From NCBI GenBank assembly GCA_000402655.1, contig AQSI01000001.1, positions 62,001-126,000 of the forward strand: a stretch of 64,000 nucleotides of DNA, in the 5' to 3' direction. This document shows, piece by piece, positions 26,478 through 34,977 of the stretch. The notes under the pieces are model-generated. The model was given only the letters and a program-made list of their open reading frames with translations. It was not told where the DNA came from and did no database searches. Within the stretch, counting starts at the first letter, position 1. Every line of letters starts with the position of its first letter. Source of the stretch: Fidelibacterota bacterium SCGC AAA298-D23 (lineage in GTDB: Bacteria > Fidelibacterota > Marinisomatia > Marinisomatales > Marinisomataceae). Made by a program: the position numbers and the translations under genes.

Positions 26478-29400
26478 TGCGCAGTATAGTTACTTGGTTT
26501 GTTAATAATAGTGTTCCTGCAAACCTATTTATGTTTTTTTTAATAGTTGGTGGATTTTTTGTATCATACCCCTCAATAAAAGCTGAATTCTTCCCGGTAC
26601 CAGATCCCAAAGCAGTAACGATTATAGTACCATACCCTGGAGCTTCTGCTTCAGAAGTTGAAGCTTCAATTTCTTCAAAAATTGAAGATAGACTCGAAGG
26701 TGTTTCAGGAATAAAAAAAATAAATTCAAATTCTTTAGAAGGTGGTGGATATGTAGGAGTTAGAATATTCGCTAGTGCTGATTTTGATAATACTTTTGAA
26801 GAAATCAAAACTATTGTTGATGGAATAACCACATTTCCAGAAAATAGTGAAGAGCCTATTGTCAAGAAACTTGAAATAACCGAAAAAGTTCTGGATGTTG
26901 TTATTCATGGTGATGTAGATGAAAACGTTTTACTTAGTGTTACAAAAAGTATTAATGATGAAATAAAAAATCTTAGTGAAGTTTCGTTTACAGAAATTAA
27001 TGGAAATAGAAATAGAGAAATATCCATTGAAATTTCTGAAAATAATTTAGAAAAATATAATCTTACTTTTGATGAGATTGCATTTGCTATAAATATGGGC
27101 TCAATCGATTTACCTGGTGGTGTTATCTCTAGCACTAAAGGTGACCTACTTATAAGAACAGTTGGCCAGTCATACAAAGGTGATGAATTTGAAAATATTG
27201 TAATTAGAACAAATGCAAATGGTAGCACTCTGCTCTTGAAAGACGTTGCAATTATTAAAGATACTTTTGAAGACGTTGATAAATTTTTCAAATGGAATGG
27301 TACTAAAGCAATGTTTATAAGTGTAAATCTAGTTGGTGACCAAGATGTTTTAGATGCTGCCAATCAACTAAGGAATTTTGTAAAAAATAAAAAAAATGAT
27401 ATGCCCGAAAATATTCAAATTGATTATTGGTATGATCAAGCAAGATTTCTTGAGGATAGAATAAATATTTTATACAAAAATTTTGCAATTGGAATGTGCT
27501 TAGTTTTGATTCTTTTGACTATGTTTTTAAGGCCATCAGTTGCTTTTTGGGTTGCTATGGGTATTCCTATATCTTTTGGAGGTGCATTATTATTACTACC
27601 AATCTTAGGAGTTACAATAAATGTATTATCAACTTTTATGTTTATAGTTGTACTTGGAATTGTGGTTGATGATGCCATTATTGTTGGTGAAAATGTATTT
27701 CGTCGAAGAATAAAGCTCAATGAAGATAATTTTACTTCCACCGTAAAGGGTACTATGGAAGTTATGCTTCCAGTATTTTTTGGAATTTTAACAACAATAG
27801 TTGTTTTTGCGCCTATGCTTGATTTAGCAGGAGATACTGGACCAATATGGAGGACATTTCCTTTAACAGCTATTCCTATTTTGGTTTTTTCACTTATAGA
27901 ATCAACAACAATTTTACCTGCACATTTAAATCATGCTGGCGAATGGTTTCAGTATCGTTTTGTAAAATTTGGAAACGTCCTAAAATCTGCAAGAAATTAT
28001 TTCTCGGAAAAATTATATACTTTCGTCGATAATAGTTGGCTTCCCTTGGTGCAAAAATCTATCAAAAATCGTTATCAAACTGTTTCAATTTTTGTAGGTG
28101 TACTACTTGTTTCATTTTCATTACTTGCTGGCGGATGGGTTAAATGGCAGTTTTTCCCAGTACTAGAAGCTGAAGAAATTGCAATTGTTATTGATCTTCC
28201 GGAAGGAACGCCAATTAATATAACAGAGAATGTGACAAAAATGGTTGAGACAGAAGCTTTAAAACTTAAAAATGAATTGAATTCGGAAAATAATAGAAAA
28301 ATAATATCCCACGTTATGACAACTATAGGTGATCAGTATTTTAGTGCACAAGAAGCAGAAAGTAGTCCAACTGGACCAGTACTTAAAGCCAGCTCTACTC
28401 CTCATCTTGGTGAAATCGTAGTTATATTAACCCCTGCTGATAGTAGATGGGGATTAACTGGTGCTTATGATATTATTAATATTTTAAGAGAAAGAGTTGG
28501 AGTTATTCCTGGTGTTGAAAGATTGAATTTTAGTGCAAATATCTTTAGTGCTGGAAAACCAATTCATTTTGAATTTTTAGGTAATAACTTTGGCGATTTA
28601 AATCGAGTAGTTAAAGATACTAAATCACTTCTTAGTAATTATTCTGGTATATATGATTTAAATGATTCTGATAAAATTGGTAAAAGTGAACTACAAATAG
28701 AGCTACTACCCGCAGCAGAATCATATGGACTGACTACAGCTGTAATAGCAAACCAAGTAAGACAAGCATTCTATGGAGAAGAAGTTCAAAGAATACAACG
28801 CCAAGATGATGATATCAAAGTTATGCTAAAACTAACAAAAAATGAGCGAGATAATTCACGAACACTTGAAAATTTAAGAATTAGAACAAATAATGGCATC
28901 AAAATACCACTATATGCTGTTGCAAAAGTAAAAGAGATACCAGGAAAATCTGCAATTAAAAGAATTGATGGTAAAAGGGTCGTAGAGGTTACCTCTGATG
29001 TTGACATAAGTAAAAATACATCCTCAATGATATTATCTACAATGATTGGCCCAGAAGGAAATCCAATAAATAGTTTGAAAAATATCTTAGATAAAGAACC
29101 AGGAGTATCTTTTTCCCTAGCTGGAGAACCAGCAGAGCAAGCTGAACAACTTCAAGATATTTTTGTAAAATTTCTGATAGCAATTTTTACCATTTTTGTT
29201 CTCTTAGCAATTCCTTTAAAATCATATTTCAAGCCGTTAATAATTCTTTCAGCTATTCCATTTGGAATGGTTGGTGCAATTATTGGGCATTTAATTCTTT
29301 TTCAGCCGATGTCAGTTTTGTCTCTATTGGGTGTAGTAGCTCTTTCCGGTGTTGTAGTAAATGATAGTTTACTTTTAGTTGTTTTTGTAAATAGAGCTAA

Positions 29401-29674
29401 AGAAAATGGTGATGATACCCTGACAGCAGTAATCGATGCAGTTCGATCAAGATTTAGACCAGTTATACTTACATCTCTTACAACTTTCTTGGGAATTGCA
29501 CCCTTGTTATTTAATCAATCAACGCAAGTTCTATTCCTCAAACCAATGGCAATTTCATTAGGAATAGGAATTTTATTTGCAACTTTTGTAATACTTCTTC
29601 TTGTTCCAGTTTCATATGTAATAATTGATGATTTTATTAATCTGATAACTAGAAATAAAAATAAAAGCGCCTAG
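26477..29674 (+). CDS. RND-family efflux permease (AcrB/MdtB type)
   Basis: A 1065-residue inner-membrane pump of standard size. The first helix at about 13-32, two large periplasmic loops, and two six-helix bundles are recognisable. TM4 carries the proton-relay motif VLGIVVDDAIIVGENVF with paired Asp. The porter region near residues 55-110 has the usual VPYPGASASEVEASI. It exports a hydrophobic compound using the proton gradient together with the two upstream gene products. The equivalent of the TM10 Lys is not obvious by eye. The stop codon overlaps that of the convergent LON-domain gene (CTAG). Confidence 0.95.
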   Translation: MRSIVTWFVNNSVPANLFMFFLIVGGFFVSYPSIKAEFFPVPDPKAVTIIVPYPGASASEVEASISSKIEDRLEGVSGIKKINSNSLEGGGYVGVRIFASADFDNTFEEIKTIVDGITTFPENSEEPIVKKLEITEKVLDVVIHGDVDENVLLSVTKSINDEIKNLSEVSFTEINGNRNREISIEISENNLEKYNLTFDEIAFAINMGSIDLPGGVISSTKGDLLIRTVGQSYKGDEFENIVIRTNANGSTLLLKDVAIIKDTFEDVDKFFKWNGTKAMFISVNLVGDQDVLDAANQLRNFVKNKKNDMPENIQIDYWYDQARFLEDRINILYKNFAIGMCLVLILLTMFLRPSVAFWVAMGIPISFGGALLLLPILGVTINVLSTFMFIVVLGIVVDDAIIVGENVFRRRIKLNEDNFTSTVKGTMEVMLPVFFGILTTIVVFAPMLDLAGDTGPIWRTFPLTAIPILVFSLIESTTILPAHLNHAGEWFQYRFVKFGNVLKSARNYFSEKLYTFVDNSWLPLVQKSIKNRYQTVSIFVGVLLVSFSLLAGGWVKWQFFPVLEAEEIAIVIDLPEGTPINITENVTKMVETEALKLKNELNSENNRKIISHVMTTIGDQYFSAQEAESSPTGPVLKASSTPHLGEIVVILTPADSRWGLTGAYDIINILRERVGVIPGVERLNFSANIFSAGKPIHFEFLGNNFGDLNRVVKDTKSLLSNYSGIYDLNDSDKIGKSELQIELLPAAESYGLTTAVIANQVRQAFYGEEVQRIQRQDDDIKVMLKLTKNERDNSRTLENLRIRTNNGIKIPLYAVAKVKEIPGKSAIKRIDGKRVVEVTSDVDISKNTSSMILSTMIGPEGNPINSLKNILDKEPGVSFSLAGEPAEQAEQLQDIFVKFLIAIFTIFVLLAIPLKSYFKPLIILSAIPFGMVGAIIGHLILFQPMSVLSLLGVVALSGVVVNDSLLLVVFVNRAKENGDDTLTAVIDAVRSRFRPVILTSLTTFLGIAPLLFNQSTQVLFLKPMAISLGIGILFATFVILLLVPVSYVIIDDFINLITRNKNKSA

Positions 29675-30285
29675 GCTTCAAACTGAGAATAGTTGTGATA
29701 TCCAACTTTGGCAGGATCATCATAATCAATCTTTACAATAGCTTTCTTTAAAATTCTTTTAAGAATGACTAGTCTATCCTTTTCCGATTGACTTTTTAAT
29801 AACATTTTTTTTGCTCGCTTATCTAAATCTAGCATGGATGCAATTTCGAATGCAGCTTTAGGCATACTTATTTGGGCAATTTTTGAGGAAGCACCTAATT
29901 TCATTAATACTTCATAAAGAAAAACATTAGTTTCTTGGAGTAATGTTTCATCTATTGAATCATCAATATCCTGCCAAGTTTTTACGTAAGCTTGTTTATA
30001 GTCCTTCGAGTAGTTATAACTTTTTACTATAAATCTTTCGACTCCTGTTACAAGAATATCATATTCTCCCGTATCGCCTTCAGCTGCAGTGATTTGGGTA
30101 ATTTCAGCTGTGCATCCAATTGATAGAGTATCATTATTTCTTGAATTAATAATACCAAACTTTTGATTATGTTTTAAGCAATATTCAACCATCTTCTTGT
30201 ACTTAGCTTCGAAAATGTGTAATGGAAGCTTTTCACCTGGAAGTAGAACTAAAGGAAGCGGAAAAATTGGAATTTTATCATTCAT
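29671..30285 (-). CDS. LON N-terminal-domain protein (stand-alone)
   Basis: A 204-residue protein consisting only of the Lon protease substrate-binding domain: IPIFPLPLVLLPGEKLPLHI, then FGIINSRNNDTLSIGCTAEI and YDILVTGVERFIV, followed by a helical C-terminal part. No ATPase or peptidase domain is present, so it is not a protease. Such small proteins occur widely and their role is unclear, perhaps substrate or partner recognition. It is a single-gene minus-strand unit divergent from the VOC gene; its stop overlaps that of the RND pump. Confidence 0.85.
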   Translation of the reverse strand: MNDKIPIFPLPLVLLPGEKLPLHIFEAKYKKMVEYCLKHNQKFGIINSRNNDTLSIGCTAEITQITAAEGDTGEYDILVTGVERFIVKSYNYSKDYKQAYVKTWQDIDDSIDETLLQETNVFLYEVLMKLGASSKIAQISMPKAAFEIASMLDLDKRAKKMLLKSQSEKDRLVILKRILKKAIVKIDYDDPAKVGYHNYSQFEA

Positions 30286-30359
30286 AGTATTATCAAAATA
30301 CGTATTGTTTTATTAATTTTCACTATCAAAATTTTAAAATTCAATTAAAAAAGGTAAAA

Positions 30360-30656
30360 ATGAAAAAAGACATATTAGATCATGTAGCTATTTGTACTGA
30401 CGATATTAAAAAGTCAGTTATTTGGTATACTGAAAATTTTAAATGTAGTATTTTGTATCAAGATAGTTCTTGGGCGATGCTTGAATTTGAAAATGTTAAA
30501 CTAGCATTAGTCCTACCAGATCAACACCCCTTTCACTTTGCAATTTTGAAGGATAACGTAGAGGATTACGGTAAACCTGTAACCCATAGAGATGGTTCTG
30601 TATCTGTCTATATAAAAGATAGATCTGGTAATAATATTGAAATACTGAGGTACTAA
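30360..30656 (+). CDS. VOC-superfamily (glyoxalase/dioxygenase-like) protein
   Basis: A 98-residue single betaalphabetabetabeta-type protein: LDHVAICTDDIKKSVIWYTENF, and a C-terminal SVYIKDRSGNNIEIL (metal-binding Glu in NIEI). His 8 in LDHVAI and this Glu are usual VOC metal ligands. At under 100 residues it is somewhat short and has one internal metal site pattern, so it probably dimerises. The reaction cannot be predicted. It is two bases ahead of the DUF1295 gene and appears to start the VOC-DUF1295-cupredoxin group. Confidence 0.82.
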   Translation: MKKDILDHVAICTDDIKKSVIWYTENFKCSILYQDSSWAMLEFENVKLALVLPDQHPFHFAILKDNVEDYGKPVTHRDGSVSVYIKDRSGNNIEILRY

Positions 30657-30657
30657 A

Positions 30658-31521
30658 ATGAAAAGAATAGTTATCATGAATTGTATTACAATATCACTTA
30701 TAGTGATTTTATCATATATTTCTACTGTAGACAATCAGGTCCTTGCTAATCATTATTTATTGTATGGGTTTGGATCTGTAATTGCATTTATGACTTTCTT
30801 ATGGATTGTTAGCTTGCTCGTTAAAGATGCAAGTATAGTAGATATTTTTTGGGGACCTGCATTTATAGTTCTCGGTTCTTCACTTCTTATATCAATGGAT
30901 CAAGTTTATTCTGAAAGATCATTGTTTATACTTTTTCTTGTATCACTGTGGGCAATAAGATTAGCATCTCACATTGGTTTCCGAAATATTGGTCATGGAG
31001 AAGATTTTAGATATGTTGAATGGAGAAATGAAAGTGGAAAAAGCTATTGGTGGCATAGTTTTATTAGAGTTTTTCTTCTTCAGGGGAGTTTATGCACATT
31101 AGTAGGTGTATCTATTTACTTTGGTTATTTAAATGAGAAACCTTTATCATTTATAGAAACTATGTTTTGCTCAACAATCTTTTTTATTGGTTTTGCATGG
31201 GAATCAATTAGCGATTTACAATTAAAAGCTTTTAAAAAAGATCCAAAAAATAAAGGAAAGATTTGCAAAAATGGTTTATGGAAATTTTCAAGACATCCAA
31301 ATTATTTTGGGGATCTTGTTGTATGGATTAGCATCTTCTCTTTTAGTATATCAAGTGAAAATCTTTTATTAATTACAGGATCTATATTAAGTCCATTGAT
31401 TATGGGGTTAATTTTTTATTATATTACTGGCCCTATTATGGATCAAGCTATGATGCAAAGTAGGCCAGATTATAAAAAATACATGGAAAATAGTAATTCG
31501 CTATTACCAAAATTTAAATGA
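30658..31521 (+). CDS. DUF1295 membrane protein (steroid-reductase/ICMT-like fold)
   Basis: A 287-residue membrane protein with about seven hydrophobic segments. The family signature is the segment WGPAFIVLGSS, then FSRHPNYFGDLVVWIS near residue 215, related to the cofactor-binding region of 3-oxo-5-alpha-steroid 4-dehydrogenases and isoprenylcysteine methyltransferases. It probably reduces or methylates a lipid, but the substrate is unknown. Two bases separate it from the VOC gene and 12 from the cupredoxin gene. Confidence 0.85.
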   Translation: MKRIVIMNCITISLIVILSYISTVDNQVLANHYLLYGFGSVIAFMTFLWIVSLLVKDASIVDIFWGPAFIVLGSSLLISMDQVYSERSLFILFLVSLWAIRLASHIGFRNIGHGEDFRYVEWRNESGKSYWWHSFIRVFLLQGSLCTLVGVSIYFGYLNEKPLSFIETMFCSTIFFIGFAWESISDLQLKAFKKDPKNKGKICKNGLWKFSRHPNYFGDLVVWISIFSFSISSENLLLITGSILSPLIMGLIFYYITGPIMDQAMMQSRPDYKKYMENSNSLLPKFK

Positions 31522-31533
31522 AAGAGGGGAAAA

Positions 31534-31980
31534 ATGTATAACAAGTTATTGTTAACACTTTCAATATTCATATTTATTGCATGCGGTGGTGGAACTCCAA
31601 AGGAAGCGCAAGTAGTAAATATCGGATCTTTAGGTGCTGAAATGAAATATGATGTAGAAGAATTCACAGTTAAAGCAGGTTCCAAAGTAAAGATTGTTTT
31701 GAAAAACAATACTCCTTTAGACTTTATGGGTGAAATGCAACATAATATTGTCATTTTTAAAGATGAAGCAGCTGCTCCAGAGATTATAAAATTATCTGAA
31801 AGCTACTTTGGCGGAGATGCACCTGACGATAATAGAATTCTAGCAAAATCTATATTAATAGATAAGCAAGAAGAAACTGCTATCGAATTTGACGCGCCGA
31901 AAAAGCCAGGTAAATATTTGTATGTATGTACATATATTGCTCATGCAGGATCAATGCGTGGTTATATGATTGTTGAGTAA
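31534..31980 (+). CDS. Azurin-like type 1 copper lipoprotein
   Basis: A 148-residue lipoprotein (FIFIAC, Cys 17) with a cupredoxin domain. The copper ligands of the azurin/auracyanin type are all seen: H70 in EMQHNIVIF, and C132, H137 and M141 in CTYIAHAGSMRG (spacing C-x4-H-x3-M, identical to azurin). It should carry single electrons at the periplasmic face of a membrane. A good ribosome-binding site (GAGGGG) precedes the ATG. It is 94 bases upstream of the FTR1 iron permease, suggesting either ferrous-iron oxidation for uptake or a respiratory electron carrier. Confidence 0.88.
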   Translation: MYNKLLLTLSIFIFIACGGGTPKEAQVVNIGSLGAEMKYDVEEFTVKAGSKVKIVLKNNTPLDFMGEMQHNIVIFKDEAAAPEIIKLSESYFGGDAPDDNRILAKSILIDKQEETAIEFDAPKKPGKYLYVCTYIAHAGSMRGYMIVE

Positions 31981-32046
31981 TTTCTTTAAATAGAAATTAA
32001 CTGTCTTGAATGAATTGCAAATTGTGCATATATTACAATTCTAATA

Positions 32047-32063
32047 TTGAGACCTAATCTCAA
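32047..32063 (+). promoter_or_regulatory. Hairpin next to the FTR1 ribosome-binding site
   Basis: TTGAGA-CCTAA-TCTCAA is a perfect 6-bp inverted repeat with a five-base loop, immediately before the AAAGGGGA ribosome-binding site and 11 bases before the ATG. It could be an operator or an RNA hairpin controlling iron-permease translation. It does not match the classical Fur box. Slightly upstream, GAATTG and CAATTC form a looser pair. Confidence 0.35.
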
Positions 32064-32074
32064 AAGGGGATAAA

Positions 32075-32938
32075 ATGAGCGAATTTTTAATAATGTTTAG
32101 AGAAGTACTAGAAGGTGTTCTTGTAGTTGGAATACTGTATACTTTCATTGTTAAAACAGGTAGAGACCATCTAAAAAGAAGTATTATTAATGGCATAATT
32201 GCATCATTTATCGCTACTGGAATCTTTGCCGTTGTATTTCAAATTTTATATGGAGGCTTTGAAGGGAAACAGGCTGCATTATTTGAAGGAACAACAATGT
32301 TAATTGCCGCTTTTTTGCTTTCTACAATGATTATATGGATGGGAAGAAATAAAAATGTAGCTGCTAGTTTAGAAAAAGAAGCCTCAGACATTATTGAAAA
32401 AGATAAGAATGTTTCTTTAGGTCTTTTTGCATTAACATTTTTTGCAATTTTCAGAGAAGGTGTTGAAGTTGTGCTTTTCATGTATGCTATTTTGATTCAA
32501 TCAAGTGGTCTTTCCATTAGTGGTTCAATTTTAGGATCTATTGTTGCACTTATGATTGGTTACGCAATCTTTGTTCAAGGGAAAAGGGTTCCTTTGAAAC
32601 AGTTCTTTAATGTTACATCTATATTACTCATTTTTGTGTGCGCTGGGTTAGTTGCGTATGGTGTTCATGAATTTGAAGAAGCATTTTACACAAAAGATGA
32701 AATGAAGCAAATGGAAATATGGAATGTTAATGATAAAGGTCCCATTTTTGGCTTTAATATTGATAATAATGGAACTCCTAAACCACTGTTAAGTGATAAG
32801 GGTGCAATAGGACAATTATTCAAAGGTTTTTTTGGATACAATGGCAATCCAACCTCTACTGAGCTTTTAAGCTGGTTACTAACTTTAACCCTAGTTTCGT
32901 ATTTTTGGAAAAGAGCGTCTAATCCTAAAAAAACATAG
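32075..32938 (+). CDS. FTR1-family high-affinity iron permease
   Basis: A 287-residue membrane protein with about seven helices. Both REXXE iron-binding motifs of the FTR1/EfeU family are present: REVLE at residues 9-13 and REGVE near 130. The typical C-terminal loop rich in charged and Gly/Asn residues follows HEFEEAF. It would import ferric iron that has just been oxidised from the ferrous form. No EfeO or EfeB gene is nearby; the adjacent cupredoxin may replace them. A strong ribosome-binding site is present. It abuts the convergent Nudix gene with no gap. Confidence 0.93.
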   Translation: MSEFLIMFREVLEGVLVVGILYTFIVKTGRDHLKRSIINGIIASFIATGIFAVVFQILYGGFEGKQAALFEGTTMLIAAFLLSTMIIWMGRNKNVAASLEKEASDIIEKDKNVSLGLFALTFFAIFREGVEVVLFMYAILIQSSGLSISGSILGSIVALMIGYAIFVQGKRVPLKQFFNVTSILLIFVCAGLVAYGVHEFEEAFYTKDEMKQMEIWNVNDKGPIFGFNIDNNGTPKPLLSDKGAIGQLFKGFFGYNGNPTSTELLSWLLTLTLVSYFWKRASNPKKT

Positions 32939-33574
32939 CTAAGATTCGTTAATGATATCTTTAAGTTCCGTAATAATCATTGCAGTTGCACCCCAACAAA
33001 TACATTCATTAAAATGAAAAGCTGGAACATTTATTTTAAAACCAGAACTATTAATTGGTGTTTTTGAAACTAAATTATTATCAAGTAATTCATCAAGACT
33101 AACCTTATAAACCTGATCAACTTCGCTATTATTAATTTTTATTTGAGGCTGAATCTTTGAATACCATAAAAAAACATGGATATTAAAATACGATACTGGT
33201 GTATAAAGGCTAGAAAGTTGTCCTAAGCTTTTTAAGGTTGAAGAATCAATCCCAATTTCTTCGTTTGTCTCTCTAAGTGAAGCATTTTGTGCAGTTTCAT
33301 TTTTATCAATAGCTCCCCCAGGTAAAGATACTTGGCCTTTATGATGCTCAACATTATCAGTTCTTTTTGTTAGCAAAAAAAATAATTGATTATTTTCTTC
33401 AAATAAAATGATGCTAACGCTAGCCTGCTTAGCATCTTTTGGAGGAATAAATGCTTTTTCTGTAATACTATTTATCGGAATTACAGACATTTTTCTATGG
33501 CTTTTCCATCCAGGTAATTCATAATTACTACCAACTCTTTCCTTTATTAATGCAATTATTTTGTCTACTTTCAT
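32939..33574 (-). CDS. Nudix hydrolase, CoA pyrophosphatase (NudL)-like
   Basis: A 211-residue Nudix enzyme. The segment LTKRTDNVEHHKGQVSLPGG is the NudL/UPF0035 hallmark preceding the Nudix box GX5EX7REX2EEXG (residues G-AIDKN-E, then RETNEEIGI). These enzymes cleave coenzyme A or acyl-CoA into phosphopantetheine and 3',5'-ADP. The frame is open further upstream to 33700, but that extension lies antisense to the HAD gene; the ATG at 33574 (MKVDKIIALI) is the natural start. Only four bases separate it from the divergent HAD start codon. Confidence 0.86.
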   Translation of the reverse strand: MKVDKIIALIKERVGSNYELPGWKSHRKMSVIPINSITEKAFIPPKDAKQASVSIILFEENNQLFFLLTKRTDNVEHHKGQVSLPGGAIDKNETAQNASLRETNEEIGIDSSTLKSLGQLSSLYTPVSYFNIHVFLWYSKIQPQIKINNSEVDQVYKVSLDELLDNNLVSKTPINSSGFKINVPAFHFNECICWGATAMIITELKDIINES

Positions 33575-33578
33575 ATCC

Positions 33579-34223
33579 GTGAAATATAAGCACATAATTT
33601 GGGATTGGAATGGAACTTTACTCAATGATTTAACCTTGTGCGTTGATCTACTTAATGTATCTTTAGAAAAAAGAAAGCTACCTGAGATGACAGAAGACAA
33701 ATATAGAAAGAAATTTCTTTTCCCAATTAAAACTTTTTATGAGTCCATTGGATTTGATTTTTCAAAAGAGGATTTTACAATTGCTAATGATGAATTTCAT
33801 CAAGGCTTTGAACAAAAGTTTAAAAAACTAGCTTTACAACCTTATGCTCAAGATACCATTGCACGTTTTCAGAAATTGGGAATTACACAAAGTATATTAT
33901 CTGCAACAGTTCAAAGTCGACTAAATGAGCAAGTAGATTTTTTTGGTATTACACATCTACTTGATAACGTGGTTGGTATAAGTAATACACCATCAGGCTA
34001 TGGAAAAGAATTTGAAGGAAGAGAATTATTAAATAATACTGATATACCACTTGAACAAACAATTATTGTTGGTGATAGTATGCTAGACTTTACCGTTTCA
34101 AAAGCACTTAACATTGATTGTGCACTACTTTCTAACGGGCATAACAATTTAGAAAGACTTCAAGCCACAGGTTCAAAAACTTTTTCTAATATTCAATCGT
34201 TTTCAGATTGGATTTTAGATTGA
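33579..34223 (+). CDS. HAD-superfamily phosphatase-like protein
   Basis: A 214-residue HAD hydrolase starting at GTG 33579 (KYKHIIWDWNGTLLND). The cap helices, then motif III/IV with IIVGDSMLDFTVSKAL, are in phosphoglycolate-phosphatase order. Motif I reads D-W-N-G-T: the nucleophile Asp is present, but the second Asp (general acid/base of most HAD phosphatases) is Asn. This variant occurs in a subfamily and may change the reaction. An in-frame TTG at 33561 would overlap the Nudix gene. It converges on the SDR gene with a one-base gap. Confidence 0.82.
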   Translation: MKYKHIIWDWNGTLLNDLTLCVDLLNVSLEKRKLPEMTEDKYRKKFLFPIKTFYESIGFDFSKEDFTIANDEFHQGFEQKFKKLALQPYAQDTIARFQKLGITQSILSATVQSRLNEQVDFFGITHLLDNVVGISNTPSGYGKEFEGRELLNNTDIPLEQTIIVGDSMLDFTVSKALNIDCALLSNGHNNLERLQATGSKTFSNIQSFSDWILD

Positions 34224-34224
34224 C

Positions 34225-34977
34225 TTAGGTGGTTATCCCACCATCAACAGTAAAAATTGACCCTGTCACAAAGTCTGATGCTTCAGATGCAAGATAAAGT
34301 GCCATTCCTGATATATCATCCGGTGATCCCATTTTACCCTGTGGAATAGATTTAACAATTTTGTTATATGTATCTTCGTTCTCCCATAACGCTTTACTGA
34401 AATCAGTTTTAATGAGTCCAGGAGCTAATGTGTTAACATTAATATTATGCACACCAAGCTCTTTAGCTAAAACTTTTGTGAGCATCACTACAGCAGCCTT
34501 ACTTATGTTATAAACCCCTAAACCTTCAAGCGGTGTTTTAGCTGCTATGGAAGCTACATTAATAATTTTACCAGAATTATTGGCAATCATTGTCTCACTA
34601 CATGCTTTTGCAAAATTAAAATAGCCTTTAACATTAACATCAAAGATTTTATCCCAATGAGAATCTTCAGAATTTAAAATTGGTCCATAGTAGGGATTTG
34701 CCGCTGCGTTATTTACTAAAACGTCAACTTTATCAAATTTTTCTATTGTATGATCTACAACGGATTGAATGGATTCTTTATTGCTTGTATTGCATTCAAT
34801 AGGTATTAAAGTTAATCCATTTGATTCTGCTTCTATAACCGCAGAATCGAGATTTTCTTTTCTCCTGCTACAAATAACAACATTTGCACCTGCTTGTGAA
34901 AGCTTCATAGCAATAGCCTTGCCTATTCCTTTTGATCCTCCAGAAACTATTGCAGTTTTCTTAGCTAAATTGAGCAT
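34225..34977 (-). CDS. Short-chain dehydrogenase/reductase
   Basis: A 250-residue classical SDR. The NADPH-binding motif is GGSKGIGKAIA with SRR for phosphate binding, NNAAANPY replaces the NNAG motif, and the catalytic Ser-Tyr-Lys are in NVASIAAKTPLEGLGVYNISK (the Tyr-x3-Lys being YNISK). The C-terminus FVTGSIFTVDGG is typical of FabG-like and medium substrate reductases. It starts directly after the stop of the other SDR gene, so the pair is co-transcribed and may catalyse consecutive or alternative acyl-chain reductions. Confidence 0.9.
   Translation of the reverse strand: MLNLAKKTAIVSGGSKGIGKAIAMKLSQAGANVVICSRRKENLDSAVIEAESNGLTLIPIECNTSNKESIQSVVDHTIEKFDKVDVLVNNAAANPYYGPILNSEDSHWDKIFDVNVKGYFNFAKACSETMIANNSGKIINVASIAAKTPLEGLGVYNISKAAVVMLTKVLAKELGVHNINVNTLAPGLIKTDFSKALWENEDTYNKIVKSIPQGKMGSPDDISGMALYLASEASDFVTGSIFTVDGGITT

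Noticed and set aside
26458..26865. 135-codon minus-strand frame under the RND pump
   Set aside because: It is a shadow of a clearly conserved RND permease; the same holds for the other long antisense frames, for example 4516-4878 and 15308-15721.
33575..33700. Upstream extension of the Nudix gene
   Set aside because: It is antisense to the HAD gene and has no Nudix-family similarity.
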